A stretch of DNA of 64,000 nt, from NCBI GenBank assembly GCA_036897095.1, contig JAYMSP010000150.1:1-64000 (forward strand), written 5' to 3'. The position numbers and the translations under genes are program-made. Every line of letters starts with the position of its first letter. Positions within the stretch are counted from its first letter, which is position 1. This document shows, in pieces, positions 12,501 to 25,161 of this stretch. This DNA is from Plantago elongata (taxonomy: Eukaryota > Streptophyta > Magnoliopsida > Lamiales > Plantaginaceae). The notes under the pieces are model-generated. The model was not told the DNA's origin. It made no database searches and saw nothing but the letters and a program-made list of their open reading frames with translations.

Positions 12501-15500
12501 TTATGGAACAAGCACACACTGATGCACTGACTGTCCAAACTGAAGTTACCTGTCCCTTTGAAGTCCCCATCTCCGAAGCTGCTGCCACAGCAATCCCTCT
12601 CCAATTGTCCATTGACATACCAGTTATTATGAACTCTGAGCAGATGGACCGTGCGTCTCCCAGCTGCAATCAGCTTGAGGCTGATCAGAGAATAAATTCC
12701 TCTCAAACTGCAGAGGTGGCAGAGACTGACTTACTTTTACGAGGATCTAGTTCTCAAACAGAGGATAACTTGGCCATGAGGACCAGTATTCATGGGCGAA
12801 ATATTGAGTTGCCTACTTCTGAGCATAATATGGCCATCTCTCACTCTGTGATTAGTGCACCTGAGTATTCAAGTGAAGCTGTATTGCGAAATGGAATTAA
12901 TGCCGGTCAATATTCCAGAACAGGATACCCTGTCAATCCTACAACTCCACAAGTCCATTTGTGGAACAATCCAATTAGAAATGAAGTAGAAAGGTTAAAC
13001 AAAGAAAAACAGAACTTGGAGCAAAATCATCTGGATACGGTCAGTTGCCTGGTTCTTATTTATTTATTTTTCTATTTGTTTGTTTATTTATTTATCTATT
13101 TCATATGTTTCTATCCCATCTCTGTTTATCATCTTTTAAAATATATTTTTCTTTATTCAAATAGGCTGCTCGCTTGAAATGTGACTGTGAGAGGGAGATA
13201 GAGGAGATAACAAATCAAATAAAACATAAATATGCTATGAGACTTCAGGAGTCTGAAGCAGAATTTAAACAGAAGAGGATCGGAATTGAGAAGAATCTTG
13301 AACAATCATGTATGAACCTAAAGTTGGCTGACAGCTTCAGCGAGAAGTGCTTAGACAGGCCTCCTGGGAACTCAGGACATCAGCAAGGTATATTTTTTGG
13401 CCATGACTTCAACTAAACCACCCTTGCTTCTTGCCAATGAGTATTTTAACATGTTCAATCATTCCTGTGAATTTATTTTTTAGCTTCCCTTCGTGCATTA
13501 TTAAGTCTAAATCCTTAAGTTTTCTATGTTATGGAGTATTGGTGCACGGGAGTGAGTCTTCAACACATAATGGTTTTATTCTAAAGGAAATCTGGTAAAT
13601 GATTCATAAGAAGCATTCAAAATTCTTGTAAGACCCCCTTATTGTTACTACTGGGTGAGGATTATACACATACATAGCCTTTTGAATTTTTCGTAATTCA
13701 CATACTAGCTTGTAAACTGCATACGGTTGTAAACAACACCTATTGCATGTGATGGAAATTCCCTGACACACTTTAGAGACGAGATTCAGGAAGACAGCAG
13801 GTGGAGCTTAGTAAGATTGCACAGAGGTTTAACAAGACTAGACAATTTTCTTGCTCCAACAACAATGATTCTGATAATTATCATTATGCACAATATCATT
13901 CTTTTTGTGAAGTATATTATGTTATCAAGAAAAAAATTATTAGTGCAATTCATGTTAGAACCCTTCAGAGAGTGGATGGACTGAACCGACTTGTGCTTTT
14001 TGAAGATTTTTTGTTACCCTGTGGTGAGAAATTATGCACTTATTGAGAGCCATTTCCGCTAACCACCAAGGATGGGGATGTTAAATAGTTAAATATCGAA
14101 GGAGTTAAGTTTGGACCTTGGAAGGCTATGTGTCCCTCTATATGGAGCAATTTTGCGACTGTTGAAAATCATATCTATGAACGCAAGTATCATTCACATT
14201 TTGAACCATACAGTAGCTTTCATACTTTTTTTAAGTGCAAGTTGTGCCTCTTGATGCAGCAACACGCTTCCCTGAAGCTTCTAAGATCTGCCCTATTCAG
14301 ACTTATAATTAGGTCACTGCATGAATGACCCATATTCTTGTCTTAACCATGAACAATCAGAACAAAGCAATGGATGTTCACTGTTTTTGGCAAATTGTAA
14401 CAATAAAAGGAACAGAGCTGTTGTTGTTTGTTCAATGCGAGTGGAACATGTGTCCCACTCCATATCATCTTTCGTTTCTTTTACTACCCATTCTCTCTTT
14501 TTTCTACTTTTATTTATTTATTTTCTCTTTCTGTTATGAAGTTATTTGAGAAAGATTGTTTAACAACACTAGTTGATAAGCTAGCTTATTAGGTAACTCA
14601 AATTGATAGATGATAAGCTAGCTGATTTACTAAAACATTTAATATAAATAGGCTAGTCCGGTTTATCTTATTGAAATTAAGTAGATGATAATCTATCAGC
14701 TAGACGTTCATATAACATAAGCTTACAAGTTAGTGCCAACCACACCAACTTGTAATAGGCTACCCAATAGACGTTGCAAGATATTATTTGAACTGTGCAC
14801 AGGGTTTCACCCTAAATATGTAAGTATTTCAACAGTGCAACGGTTCACCTTTAATCAAAATAAATGGTTGGAAATATTTATAGCTCAAGCAAATATAAGG
14901 GACAACCTTATATTCACTGTTCACCCTTCTAGCTATTGTAAGTTCGACTGGTACTTATAATCTGTTAAGTTTGTTACATCTTAACTCCGTATATTTCATA
15001 TTCTTGTGATTATTCTCAAAATATGAAATTACGTAATTACATTTAGAATTATATGGAGTTGTTTTTAAATGCAGGTAAAAAGTAGCTGCAATAGGAAAAA
15101 AAACTGTTACATTATTAACACTATACTAAATTGATTAACGAAATAAAAAATCAGTAGTTTTGTCAAAAAAAGTAATTGTAAGATCAAATTGGTTACTTAT
15201 AAAAAGGGAGAAGATATATGGATAAATGGGGTGTCTGTAGAGTAGCAGCTAAAAGGTGAATGAAAAAAGATCCGTGTAGTTGTAGACGATTGATGAAGAC
15301 TTTGGTTGTGCATATGAGACCCATTCTTATGATCAGCCTTGAAACCTTGAAACATAAAGAAATTATTGTTCATGGATAGGGCTACTCTAAGTAATCGTTT
15401 TTGCAGATTGTATTAAAGAAACTGTAACGATCAAGGACCCCCATGTTGGTCAGAGGAATGGTCCTACATATTGATGCCTGTTCTTTTTGCTTATAAATTT

Positions 15501-16726
15501 GTAAAAGCTAAAATCTGAGTCCAAGTTTCGTGAGTATCTTTTCCTTCCACCGTCTCTGTTTTGTGTTAGCTTGCTTGCCTCTGTTGTAGAGTTTGCACAC
15601 CTTTTTTAGGGTTATTGACATACACAATGCAAATATACCCTTGTGTTTGAAGAAATGATCGTTCTGAGTTTTTAAAACTACACATACACCCTTACAGGGG
15701 TACATGTACATGTTTCTTTTAGTGAAAGTACAAGCTATATGTAAAATCAGCTAGCTTTTATAAGACTCGTTCTTATGATCAGCCTTAATACATATTGTGT
15801 TAAATCTACATTTTAGTGGATTTAATAGGCAACTTTCAAGATGAAAAAGGGCCAAACTTCCGAAGGTTCTTCTGGAGCTTCTATTTTTTCCCTTGTCATT
15901 AGTTTTGTGCAGCATAAGATATGGTGTAGTTACAGGCCTCAGAAAAGTGTGCCTAATATTGCTATTTTTCATTACAGGTAATACTTATTCTGGGGTCCAG
16001 ATGCAGCAGATGCAGCGGCTACCAATAAGCCCTAGAGTTCCAGCTAGTTCTTCTAGTTTCCCATCTCCATCCAGTCACGCGATGGCAAATCCTGTCCAAC
16101 CTTCTTCAGGTCATCTTAATAATGCAAATCCTGTCCAACCTTTTCCAAGTCATCTAAATGCAAGCCATATCCAACAGCGGCCTATTATGCCTCGTATACC
16201 ACTGTCACATCCGATCAGGCCTTCTCCAAGTTCCAGTCATACCGTCATGGTACCACCTGTTCAAGGTGTACAACGCACAATGACTCAATCTAGACCACCA
16301 GTCATCAATTCCATAACTCCACATAATCCGCATTTTGCTGGGGAGATACGTTGTCAGGCCCCACACCTTCAGTCCTCCAGATCTGCTCATGGCCCAACTG
16401 CACCGGCATCTACTCCACCGTCAATCTCTCAATATCAGTCCATATTACTACCCTCAAAACTGTCCGCTCTGCAACTGTCTCAGAATGGGCCTGGTCATCA
16501 GCCTCAGGGTGGACTACAGGTGCAACCCAATTTGTCTCCGAATGCATCTGCATCGGCATTGATGCATCACCATCGGCTTCGTCCTGCTTCTTTACCTGAA
16601 ACGAGTCCAAGTCCATCCCTCCCTTCCATGGATCCATCTCAATTAGGAGCATTAGGTAATGTACAGAGCAATCGTGTTTCTCCAAATGTAGCAGAAGATC
16701 TTGTTTGCTTATCCGATGATGACTAG
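3503..16726 (+). CDS. MOM1: MOM1-like transcriptional silencing protein, reduced form
   Basis: Coding exons: 3503-4052, 4251-4472, 4699-4968, 5048-5126, 6356-6440, 7176-7303, 7548-7752, 8196-8375, 8530-9460, 9618-9769, 9871-9975, 10789-11631, 11891-13039, 13165-13387, 15978-16726; total 5871 nt, 1956 aa. MOM1 keeps silenced loci and transposons repressed in plant nuclei without changing DNA methylation. In order: a basic, Ser-rich tail with repeated RKSxRLEK motifs (1-183); CLLCSKRKR and CSC cysteine pairs; an SNF2 C-terminal helicase lobe (about 445-700) with RFLEYWIPVQIS, CCDHPYLLD, GSDWNP and KVFRLYSSYTIEERVL; two coiled coils (about 1050-1155 and 1613-1690, the second probably CMM2); a Pro/Gln/Ser-rich tail ending LVCLSDDD. 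The helicase arginine-finger motif is absent, so catalysis is unlikely, as known for MOM1. PHD, chromo and first ATPase lobe are missing. The ATG at 3503 directly follows an acceptor; the in-frame ATG at 3512 fits the family start better. Confidence 0.88.
5721..5960. mobile_element. Truncated Stowaway-like MITE in a MOM1 intron
   Basis: The left end 'tactccctccttcccatt' is the common Stowaway terminus next to a TA. The expected inverted right end is not intact. The sequence near 5950, 'attaatgggacatcc', looks like the start of the inverted terminus before it breaks off, so the copy is probably truncated. Confidence 0.45.
6026..6069. repeat. (GAA/GGA)n microsatellite
   Basis: A purine-rich run of GAA and GGA triplets within the 5127-6355 intron of the MOM1-like gene. 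Confidence 0.9.
12056..12235 (+). repeat. In-frame 90-bp tandem duplication in the MOM1-like gene (30 residues)
   Basis: Two units at 12056-12145 and 12146-12235 encode the same acidic pattern, EDEPExGKxHExExEEGEILE. The duplication keeps the reading frame and lengthens an acidic, probably disordered, segment between the two coiled coils. Confidence 0.85.
13388..15977 (+). other. Large 2.6-kb intron of the MOM1-like gene
   Basis: The donor follows 'catcagcaag' (exon end 13387) and the acceptor is 'attacag' (exon start 15978). The split codon g|gt reads Gly in frame, so direct joining works. The intron is AT-rich. It holds a self-similar stretch around 14570-14720 with repeated 'gataagctagct' motifs, and two copies of 'ttcttatgatcagcctt' about 440 bp apart (15325 and 15768). 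I see no further coding exon in it. Confidence 0.7.
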
Positions 16727-17552
16727 CACTTTGATGTAGTTGTAGATGTGTTATCAGGGGTTATAAGTTGATTATTGTTTAGTGTCGTGCTCTAATTTAT
16801 ACTAAGTTAATGTCGGAAATCAATGAGTTTAGTTCCAATGCATTTTGGAGTAGTACCAATTAAATTTGGTATAACCAAGAGTTCTTATTGTCACTTGTCA
16901 ACCCCATTGGTGTAATGTTCCACTGCGTTGCAGCCTTGAGTAGTAGTACTTTTTTCGTACTAGATAGTGAGTGATTAAAAGCAAGAATTCTTCATTTTCA
17001 AATATCAATATACAGTGTGAAAGCGTTAAAGCGGGTTCTATATAAAATTAAAATCATCAACTTATAGTTTTATTATTCTTAAAGGAACACAACAAAAATT
17101 TTTACTCTGTTCGATATTGTAATTTAACTACATTTTAAGTTGTAAACATATCAATTAGTTATATACTTCGATAAAATTTTGTTATTAATAAAATTATTCA
17201 TGTTTTTGTTATTGAATTTTTTTTTCATATTATAAAATTACTTATTTCAATATGATTGTTTTGATTAATAGTATGAGTATTTTTGTTGATAACATGGTAC
17301 GTTTATCTCTATATAAATACCGTCTCTCATGATGCTTTCTGAAAATATAATATGCATTTTGATTCAATAATTTTATCGATAGGCTACATCTCGTCTCTAA
17401 TTTTGGAAGTCGGGTTTAAAAAACCCCAAATCAAGTGAAAACCTTGGACAAGAACGCAACTATTTGCCGGCTTGCCGCTCGTCTCACTATTCAGAAACAG
17501 AAGACACTCACTCACACAGCAGCCGAGAGAAGAAAAACGAAGCTGAGTAGCC
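16727..17552. other. MOM1-like 3' flank and MTR3 promoter/leader
   Basis: This is AT-rich spacer with no open frame worth reporting. The MOM1-like 3' UTR probably ends in the first 200 bp. The promoter-proximal part carries a TATA-like element at 17310-17319, followed by the purine-rich MTR3 leader (about 17500-17552). Confidence 0.55.
17310..17319 (+). promoter_or_regulatory. Probable TATA box of the MTR3 gene
   Basis: The sequence 'tatataaata' lies 234 bp upstream of the MTR3 start codon at 17553, a plausible distance for a leader of about 200 nt. Confidence 0.45.
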
Positions 17553-20536
17553 ATGGCCGCAAAATCAAGTGCAACACCTTCCACGTACTCGCCATCTCCA
17601 TCGGGCCATCGGAAGAAGCGAGCCGACTCCGTTTGGGTTCGACCCGATGGCCGTGGCCCCCACCAATGCCGCCCTGCGTGTACGTAAAGTCGTAAGCCCT
17701 ACCTTACTATTTCAATTGCTTGCTTCTTTTGCATTTTCAATAAAATTCAGCTTATTCTGCTTCCTGCTTCGTAAATTCGTTGTTTTCAAGTTTCGTTTAG
17801 CTTACTATTGGAGAAGTTCATAGCCTGATTTCGATAGGGAAATGGCAAGGTGTTTTGGCTTTGTTGCTACTTGATTTGGTCTGGTCTAGTGTGAGGTTCA
17901 GTTTCGCGATGAATGTGTTACCGCCGTTTGTCTATTTGATGGAGGTTATGGTTCGTAGTTGTAAGGAGTTTCGTGACCAGTAATGTAGAAGCATATACAT
18001 TAATTAGATGGAGTTGTTGTGCTGATTTTGGATTTTGTTAGTACCTTTTTACTTGGTACTTTCGAGTTACTCTGTGAATATAGGAAGGTGAAATGAATTT
18101 TGATGTAAGAAGTAAGAACTGTTTTGAACATGGATGAGAGGTGTCTGGTGATGAATTTTTGCAGGAGAGTACCAAACCTTTGATGTTTTCTTATTTTGTA
18201 GCTACGTGAGATAATAGCTGTCTGATTAATGCGATCCTATCCTGTATATCTGTATTTCAATGATTCTTGTTGCACTTGCATAGCCTATTGTGCCATTTAA
18301 AGAAAAAGACTCAATTCACCTATCTGTAAGGGTGATTGGTTGATTATTAGCACTAGTTTTGTTGTCAGATGGCATGATGATGCTTTATAGATCCATTTTG
18401 TCGTCTAGAAGGGAACCATATACTTCTAATTTCTAAATGCAGAAAATATGAAATCCGAAAGAATAAGTTTATTCTGCCAGTGCTACTTCATTCATTTTCT
18501 GAGATAATGCCAATGTTACTTTAAGAACAGGTAACTTGACAATTTAGGAGGTAGATTCTGGGCTACAAAAAGATAATCATGATTTGTGTTAGACCTTTGA
18601 TATAATGTTTGACAGAAACTCTTCAGCCGTAGATTATGCAGATTTCAATGTTGGCACACCATTTATCTTTCTTCCATTCCTTCATCTTTTACCTTTGTTT
18701 TATGGGTATGGTGGTTATTGGTTAATCATAGTTTTATTAGAAGGGTTGGTTTCATCCTTTCCAGATTCTGTTTGGGATAGTAATCATGATTTTTGTGCTG
18801 ACTTGGAGCATCGTTTGTTTGGACTCCTGCAGTTCTTAGGACTGGGGCGGTTAACTCTGCCTCTGGATCTGCTTATGCTGAATTTGGAAACACTAAAGTC
18901 ATTGTATCAGTGTAAGTACTTACTCAAGTCAATGAACAATTCCATTATAATAATTTGAGCTCAATCTCCAAATTGAAGCATGTCTCTATTGAAAATATTT
19001 CCTAGATTCCAGCCTTCCCCATTTCAGTATCACTGTTAGTTAATATATTTACAGTTTGCATTTACAATTGGATAGGAAGTAAAAGACTCATCACATATTA
19101 TGTCTCGTTGTGTCTCCAGACTTTTTATTAAATAATATGACATTGAATCTATGTTTTGTTGTGTCTGGAACTTCTAGTTATTCTTATAAAAATGGATTCA
19201 GAATGTTCTGTGGAAGTGTCTAAGTTTCTGTCTGTTTTTGCCATATAGATTTGGTCCCAGAGAAAGTAAGAAAGCAATGACGTATAGTGATTCAGGGCGA
19301 TTGAACTGCAATGTCAGTTATACGACTTTTGCTACTCCTATACGTAGTCAGGTTGAATCTGCTGCTCTTTTCCATTTAGACTATTAGCTTTTCTTTGTTT
19401 TGATAACTGTATTTATGCAAATTCATGGCACTCTTTTTCCAGGGCCCAGAAACTAAGGATCTTTCATCAATGCTACACAAAGCTTTGGAGGGTGCAATCA
19501 TACTAGAATCTTTCCCAAAGACAACTGTCGATGTCTTCGCTTTGGTGTTGGAATCGGGAGGAAGTAAGTTTTAGCTCTTATTGGATTATCATAACAGGTG
19601 TAGGTACACAAAGTTACCTGTTACACCTGACATCTGAATAAAGTGCTCAAGCATATCAGAAAACTTTACTCCTGATATTTTCTTGCGAATATTTGAAATA
19701 GTATCAACGTTCTAGTAAGCTCAAATCCTGGTTCTTAAAGTACTTCATAGTCCTTTCTTGCCTGTTCTTTCAAGCGAGATCACTTTTTCATTAATTGTTA
19801 ACTTCATTGTTTAGACATTTTGTGTACTTGTGCTTACAAAAATTATACTCCGTCTGCAGGTGATCTCCCAGTAATTATAACATGCGCTAGTCTAGCTCTG
19901 GCAGATGCAGGGATCATGTTATATGATATAGTTGCCTCTGTTTCAGTGGTATGCATCATATGCACCAAACATTACCGTCTATAGTAACAGATTCTGACCA
20001 TTAACTTTCTTGGCTGAATAAGTTTTACAATTTGCTTGGGTTATCCTAAAATGTTCCCCATATGTGCAGTTATCTATTGGGAAGAGCCTAATCATTGATC
20101 CTGTATCAGAAGAAGAGAGCTACCAAGATGGAAGTCTAATGATTACTTGCATGCCATCACGCAATGAGGTTACTCAAATGACTGTCACTGGAGAGTGGTC
20201 GGCACCAAGGACCCATGAGGTATGAATATCTACTGCCTAATGAGTTCTCTTGATAAACTCTATTATATTGGAGACTGCTTGTCGTCCTTGCAGTTCTTTT
20301 ACCTTATAGACACTGGAAAAGAAAATGTAAAATTGTGGATATAGAACTCTGCATGTTGATCATTGCATGCTCAAATTACGAAGTTTCAGGTAAACCTGGT
20401 TACTGAACAACTGATAAGTGACTCTTATATTATCCGGTATGTGCAGGCATTGCAATTATGTCTTGATGCTGGCACCAAGCTTGGTCAAATCATTAGGACA
20501 TGTCTAAAAGAAGCTGCCTCTAGTCAGCAGGATTAG
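17553..20536 (+). CDS. MTR3: Exosome core subunit MTR3 (RRP41-like, RNase PH fold)
   Basis: Exons: 17553-17679, 18833-18911, 19249-19351, 19443-19563, 19860-19948, 20070-20219, 20447-20536; total 759 nt, 252 aa. This is a ring subunit of the RNA exosome, the 3'-5' RNA decay and processing complex of nucleus and cytoplasm. In Arabidopsis the orthologue is MTR3, also named RRP41L. The protein shows the RNase PH-fold hallmarks RPDGRGPHQCRPA, SASGSAYAEFGNTKVIVSV, GPRESKKAM, GRLNC, FPKTTVDVFALVLESGG, CASLALADAGI and CMPSRNEVTQ. The length matches the family (about 250 aa) and all exon phases join cleanly. Most plant and animal exosome ring subunits are catalytically inert and act as scaffold; whether this one is active cannot be read from the sequence. 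The ATG sits in a good context, 'gccatggcc'. It is unrelated in function to the neighbouring genes. Confidence 0.93.
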
Positions 20537-21051
20537 CTAATGTAATTTTACCGACTAGACTAGAGATTATAGGACGAATTTGGCTCTCAGGGGTCATATA
20601 TGATTTCGAGGAAACAAAATTGTGGATGGTTGGATGCAATGAACTTGTGAGGACTTACTTGACAAAAACAAACTAAATGTTTGGCATTTTACTCAGCGTG
20701 TTTTATTACTGGGAGATCCCCTGCAGAAGTAAACAGCCGTGTTGGACTTTTTCCATTGACAAACTAGTTGAAAATCTACCAACATTGTCATCACATTCTA
20801 TTCTATTATAAAGAAAGTTAATCCAGCAAGCATGAAGGAGTAGACATAAGCTACTCTTTAGTCTACGTATTATTCAAATGGATTTCTCTGATCATTATCT
20901 CATCTGAGTTTATAATGATAAGTTTAACCAATTTGCTCCGGCTTCAGGTCTCTTATCGATGTTTATACATGAACTGATACAGACAGAAAACTATAGTAGT
21001 TATGGTTAGAAATACTATATGTTCTACTATATCAGTATTACATGTTTGATG
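20537..21051. other. MTR3 3' flank
   Basis: Non-coding AT-rich sequence, including the probable 3' UTR. No gene, repeat or RNA structure was recognised before the element that starts at 21055. Confidence 0.6.
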
Positions 21052-21054
21052 TAA

Positions 21055-22257
21055 GGTAGTGTTTGGTTTGGAATGAAATGTGTAAAGTCAATGATTTTTG
21101 CCAAAGAAATTCATTTGTGGTTTGTTATTGGAAGTGGAAATTGAAGTGGAAATGCGGTTGAACTACAATTCCTCCAACAAAACCGAAAATCACTTTGTAG
21201 TTGTAGTGAGGTGACAATTCCCTCCTTTCAACTCCTTAAAATGCGGGAATTGTCAATATATGAGATTTGATGTTCACTTTGAAGGGAATTCACATGAGAC
21301 TTAAGTCTGAGTAATTAATTGAAGTTGGTTTGTTCAAATTAAGTAGACCGTTTTATGTTTATGATAAGATTAACATTTAAGCGGGATCACCATGACATAT
21401 TTGTTACAAACACATTTAGCTATAAACTATAAAGAGCTCATATTTAAAATGCAAGTAATGTAAATACATATAAAAAGTAGATTTATTAAACACATTAATT
21501 TGGAGTATATTATTTTCGTAGTTAATTATCCATTATTTTCGTAAGATTATCTCTCGTAAAAGTTTTTACTCTAGTGATACAATAATTTAACCAAACTACC
21601 TAGAACAAAGACATGTTACAGTTAAAATTGATTAACCAAGTCAAACTCGATCTTGAGCTTGCAAGGCAGCCACCAAATATTGTAAAATAGCATACAACTT
21701 GTAAGTATAAAATGGCGAATAAAGTGTGTGAAAATAAAATGGAACTTGTAAACTATTTTAACTAACTGGAAATGACATATAAATCGAAAGTGTATTGATT
21801 TTATGTTTTTGTTGACATTTTTTGACTAGGATTTTGCTATGTCGTTAACTTGCTAGATTCGGGATGGATGAACTAAGGTTCAGGATTAGAAAATTTAGGG
21901 ACTAGAGTTTGGAAGTCTGAAATTTGGGGATTCAATTGTTCGGTTTATATCACCAAATTCAACCTTGCATAATCAAAATTGGACGTTTCCCGTCAAAGGC
22001 CCAAATCAGTTTACACAAACGGCCATTACTTTGATCTGCTAAGCCAGGTCCAATGCCCATTAAACGAAATTTCATTTTCACTTTTAAAAATCAAACAATG
22101 GAATTGTCCAAAAACGAAATCCGATTTGAAAGTGCACAATAAGAAACCAAATAAGGAATTCTTCACAATTACTCCTCTAAATAATGAGATTTCGATTTCT
22201 AAACAATCCTATAGAATTGTCATCCTAACCATTTCCATAAAAAATCAAAACGCTACC
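21055..22257. mobile_element. Tourist/PIF-Harbinger-type non-autonomous DNA transposon
   Basis: The left end reads 'ggtagtgtttggttt' and the right end, inverted, 'ggtagcgttttgatt', giving imperfect inverted termini. The trinucleotide TAA flanks both sides (21052-21054 and 22258-22260), the target duplication expected of PIF/Harbinger elements. The element is 1203 bp and holds no transposase frame, so it is non-autonomous. Its ends also resemble the common plant 'GTGTTTGGTT' MITE type. Confidence 0.6.
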
Positions 22258-22260
22258 TAA

Positions 22261-25010
22261 AAATTATTTTGTCAAAGTAACAATTACTAGTATTACTATT
22301 TTATGTTAGAGCTATTCCAATTTCAAACTCATTCTATCCCTTTTTCAACTTATAAGGGGCCGTTTCCACGCGAAGTTGAGTTGTGTTGGTGATGATACCG
22401 AAGATATAGCAAATGTTTTAAATACATAGACTTTGTTTATTTTTGTTTGAGATGATAATTTATGATTGGTGATTGCGATATGGGGATAGTGAGATGGAGA
22501 CTAAAATTGTTTTGAAATGATATTGTAATTGTTATATTTAATCTGAAGACTCAAAACAAAACAACACGGTATTACTTGGTCAACAAAAGATGATTCTTAA
22601 GGCTTTGTGGTAAAGATCAGGACCATAACATGTAAGTAGTATTGTTAAATTAAATTAGCTCTTTTAAATTTACTATATCAGAAGAGTAAAAGTAATATAA
22701 ACTTGCGCTAATTAAATTCAACAATTAAGAGAAACAGAATCAACGGAAATTAAGGGAGATTGACTTCCCAAATTGAGTTTTGGTCCTGAAACCAAAAGAG
22801 TGAATTTGCAATTGATTGTGCTAAAATTCTATTTGTAATTTTTATTGTGTATGGTCACGATTAGAGCATTTAGAAGAATTAAACTTTTGAAGTAAATTTT
22901 TTTTCTTTCTACTTTTCATTTAAAAGATTATTTCAATATTGTATTTAGACTTTTTTTTTGCATATAAACATTTAATTATATATGAAATTTATATTTTTAA
23001 GTGTTTTTGAATAATTATTTGGGCCTATATTTTAAATTTCGCATCGGACCCCAATCCCGGTAAAGATGCTGAAGTTGTAAGTATGATATGAATTGAATTC
23101 CTATAACTTGATTTTCTTGAATGGAGTTTTCATGTTTCTTAGTGAAGTAGCATGTTTATGTTACGATATCAAAATCCTTGACTCACATCTAATTTTAGTT
23201 TCAAATCTTTCATGTATTTCTTAGATCAATTTCATTACAACGCAAAAGTCTTTAAAAAAAATTGTGTGCCAATATTTAAAGATAAATTTATATTATCATA
23301 AAAAATGATATATTGTAATAATAAAATACGTGTATATGAAATTATATCAATTAATATTGACATTATAGATGTTTAGTCAATTATAATATTAATAAATTTC
23401 ATGATAACACGATTATTATAAATAAATTATACACCGTATCAGATGGTACAATTTATAACGAGTATAAAATTAAAACTTGTTGTATACAATATCTTTTTGC
23501 GGTCGTCTAATCGATAATGTGGGGACTTGGGGTGCTGGAAATGAGAAATTAGTCATTAACGTAACGTAGTACACAACTCATGAGTCATAACTCGTCACAA
23601 TGAGAATAACAACTAACAACTACTACATGTCTACACCTAAAGATTATAGGGAATATACAGAAGAGAAGACAGCTGCTGGGTGACTAAAATAATGGCTTTT
23701 GAGTTGAAGTTTGCGCTACCGGAAAATTCAATTCGTGAAGAATATTAACCAGCTACATGTAATATATTGGCCGCAATGTAAATTTGCAGTTTCGTTAGAG
23801 TCAACAATGAAACATATCCAGATTAAAGGTGTACAGCATGCTAGAATTTGAGGATACAAAACAATTTCAAAGTTTGAAAGGAAATTTGTATTGTATAATT
23901 TCTTGGAGGGTTTGCCTTTCCTTATCTCGTTGGGTTTTAACGTATACATGTAAAAGAAATGAGAAATACAAGTATTCAAAATGAAAATATATGAACACGT
24001 TAAAGTATATGTCATGTAATTAATTTGGGATTGAATTATTGGTCTAGTTGGAAGAACTTAGAAAGTCTTCAAATTGGTCAAGCAATGATTTTATATATTT
24101 TGCATCCATTTGAAAATTGACCACATTTACTTTCTCTATCAAAATACAATCATTTATGTCTGAAGAAGATGTGATGATAATATATAATGAAGTCTATGTA
24201 TGAAAAATGATGTGATGATTATGTTTGCTGAATTCTAAAATAACTTATAATCATATAAAATGATAAAGATAGTTATGATACTCTAAATAAATAGTCTAAC
24301 TAATTACTAATCTTTATTTATTTCACCAACATTATCAATTAATTCTGATAAAAATAAAGTTCCAGACTATATAATTTTAAAACATACAATAAACGTCTTA
24401 GTTTTAGCTTTTAAAAATATATTAATTTACATGAAAATAGAAGATAAATTTAAGAGACTCGTATTAATTTTGATTTTAGTTTATTGGTACGTTTTTACAT
24501 TGAATTGATGAAGTCCAATGTGTTTAGTTTTTGTATTTTTGGAGCCGGAATAAACTTGAACCGTTTTCAAGTCTAGGCCAGAATTAGACTTCAAGGCAAT
24601 CAACCAACCATACACCACACTATAGCTTACGCTGGTCCATAATTTAATCATATCTATATTCTGTAATCCTTATACACTTATACTATATGAGCTTAACTCT
24701 TAAAGTAAACATTTCAAGGTTTATGTACATTGTGTCCGTACGTACTCCCAATTTTTACGGGCTGAGACCAGGATGCACGTGTCGAGATGCCATAGATGCA
24801 GCAGTGAAACTAAGTCAACTCCTTGGATCTTACAAAATTTAATGTATTGAGAAATAGTTTAAATTTGCAATAACTGACACAAACAAAAGGTAAATGCAAG
24901 TGTACACTTGCACTGTTGCATCAAGTATTATTTTGAAATTTGTACCACTTAAATATTTCAAGTTGTCATTTATCTCATTCTTTTGATAACCAAAACAGAA
25001 TCAAGATTTA
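22261..25010. other. AT-rich intergenic DNA without recognised genes
   Basis: About 2.7 kb with no convincing coding sequence on either strand. The open frame at 23728-24015 on the minus strand has no recognisable protein character. Short stretches such as 'ggggccgtttcc' at 22357 look like edges of old transposons, but no matching second end was found. Confidence 0.55.
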
Positions 25011-25161
25011 CAGGGCTTATTCAGTTATCATATACTTACTGTATATTTGACTGTATACGTAGAAATACAATTCAGTTATAATACATTTTTATTTAAAAAA
25101 ATATATAAAAATTTAATTTAAATTTAAATAATTCAATTTAAATTCTATACCAAACAATCCC
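25011..25161. mobile_element. Short MITE-like element (about 150 bp)
   Basis: The left end 'gggcttattcagttat' and the inverted right end 'gggattgtttggtat' are related. TTA lies close to both sides (25008-25010 and 25162-25164), with two extra bases at the left. The interior is very AT-rich. The call rests on the termini only. Confidence 0.4.

Noticed and set aside
13783-14046. Possible extra MOM1 exon (SGRQQVELSKIAQRFNKT-like frame)
   Set aside because: From the acceptor available, the required phase hits an early stop, while exon 13165-13387 joins 15978-16726 directly in frame.
17435-17823. Overlapping open frames around MTR3 exon 1
   Set aside because: They are out of frame with the MTR3 ATG at 17553 and carry no family motif.
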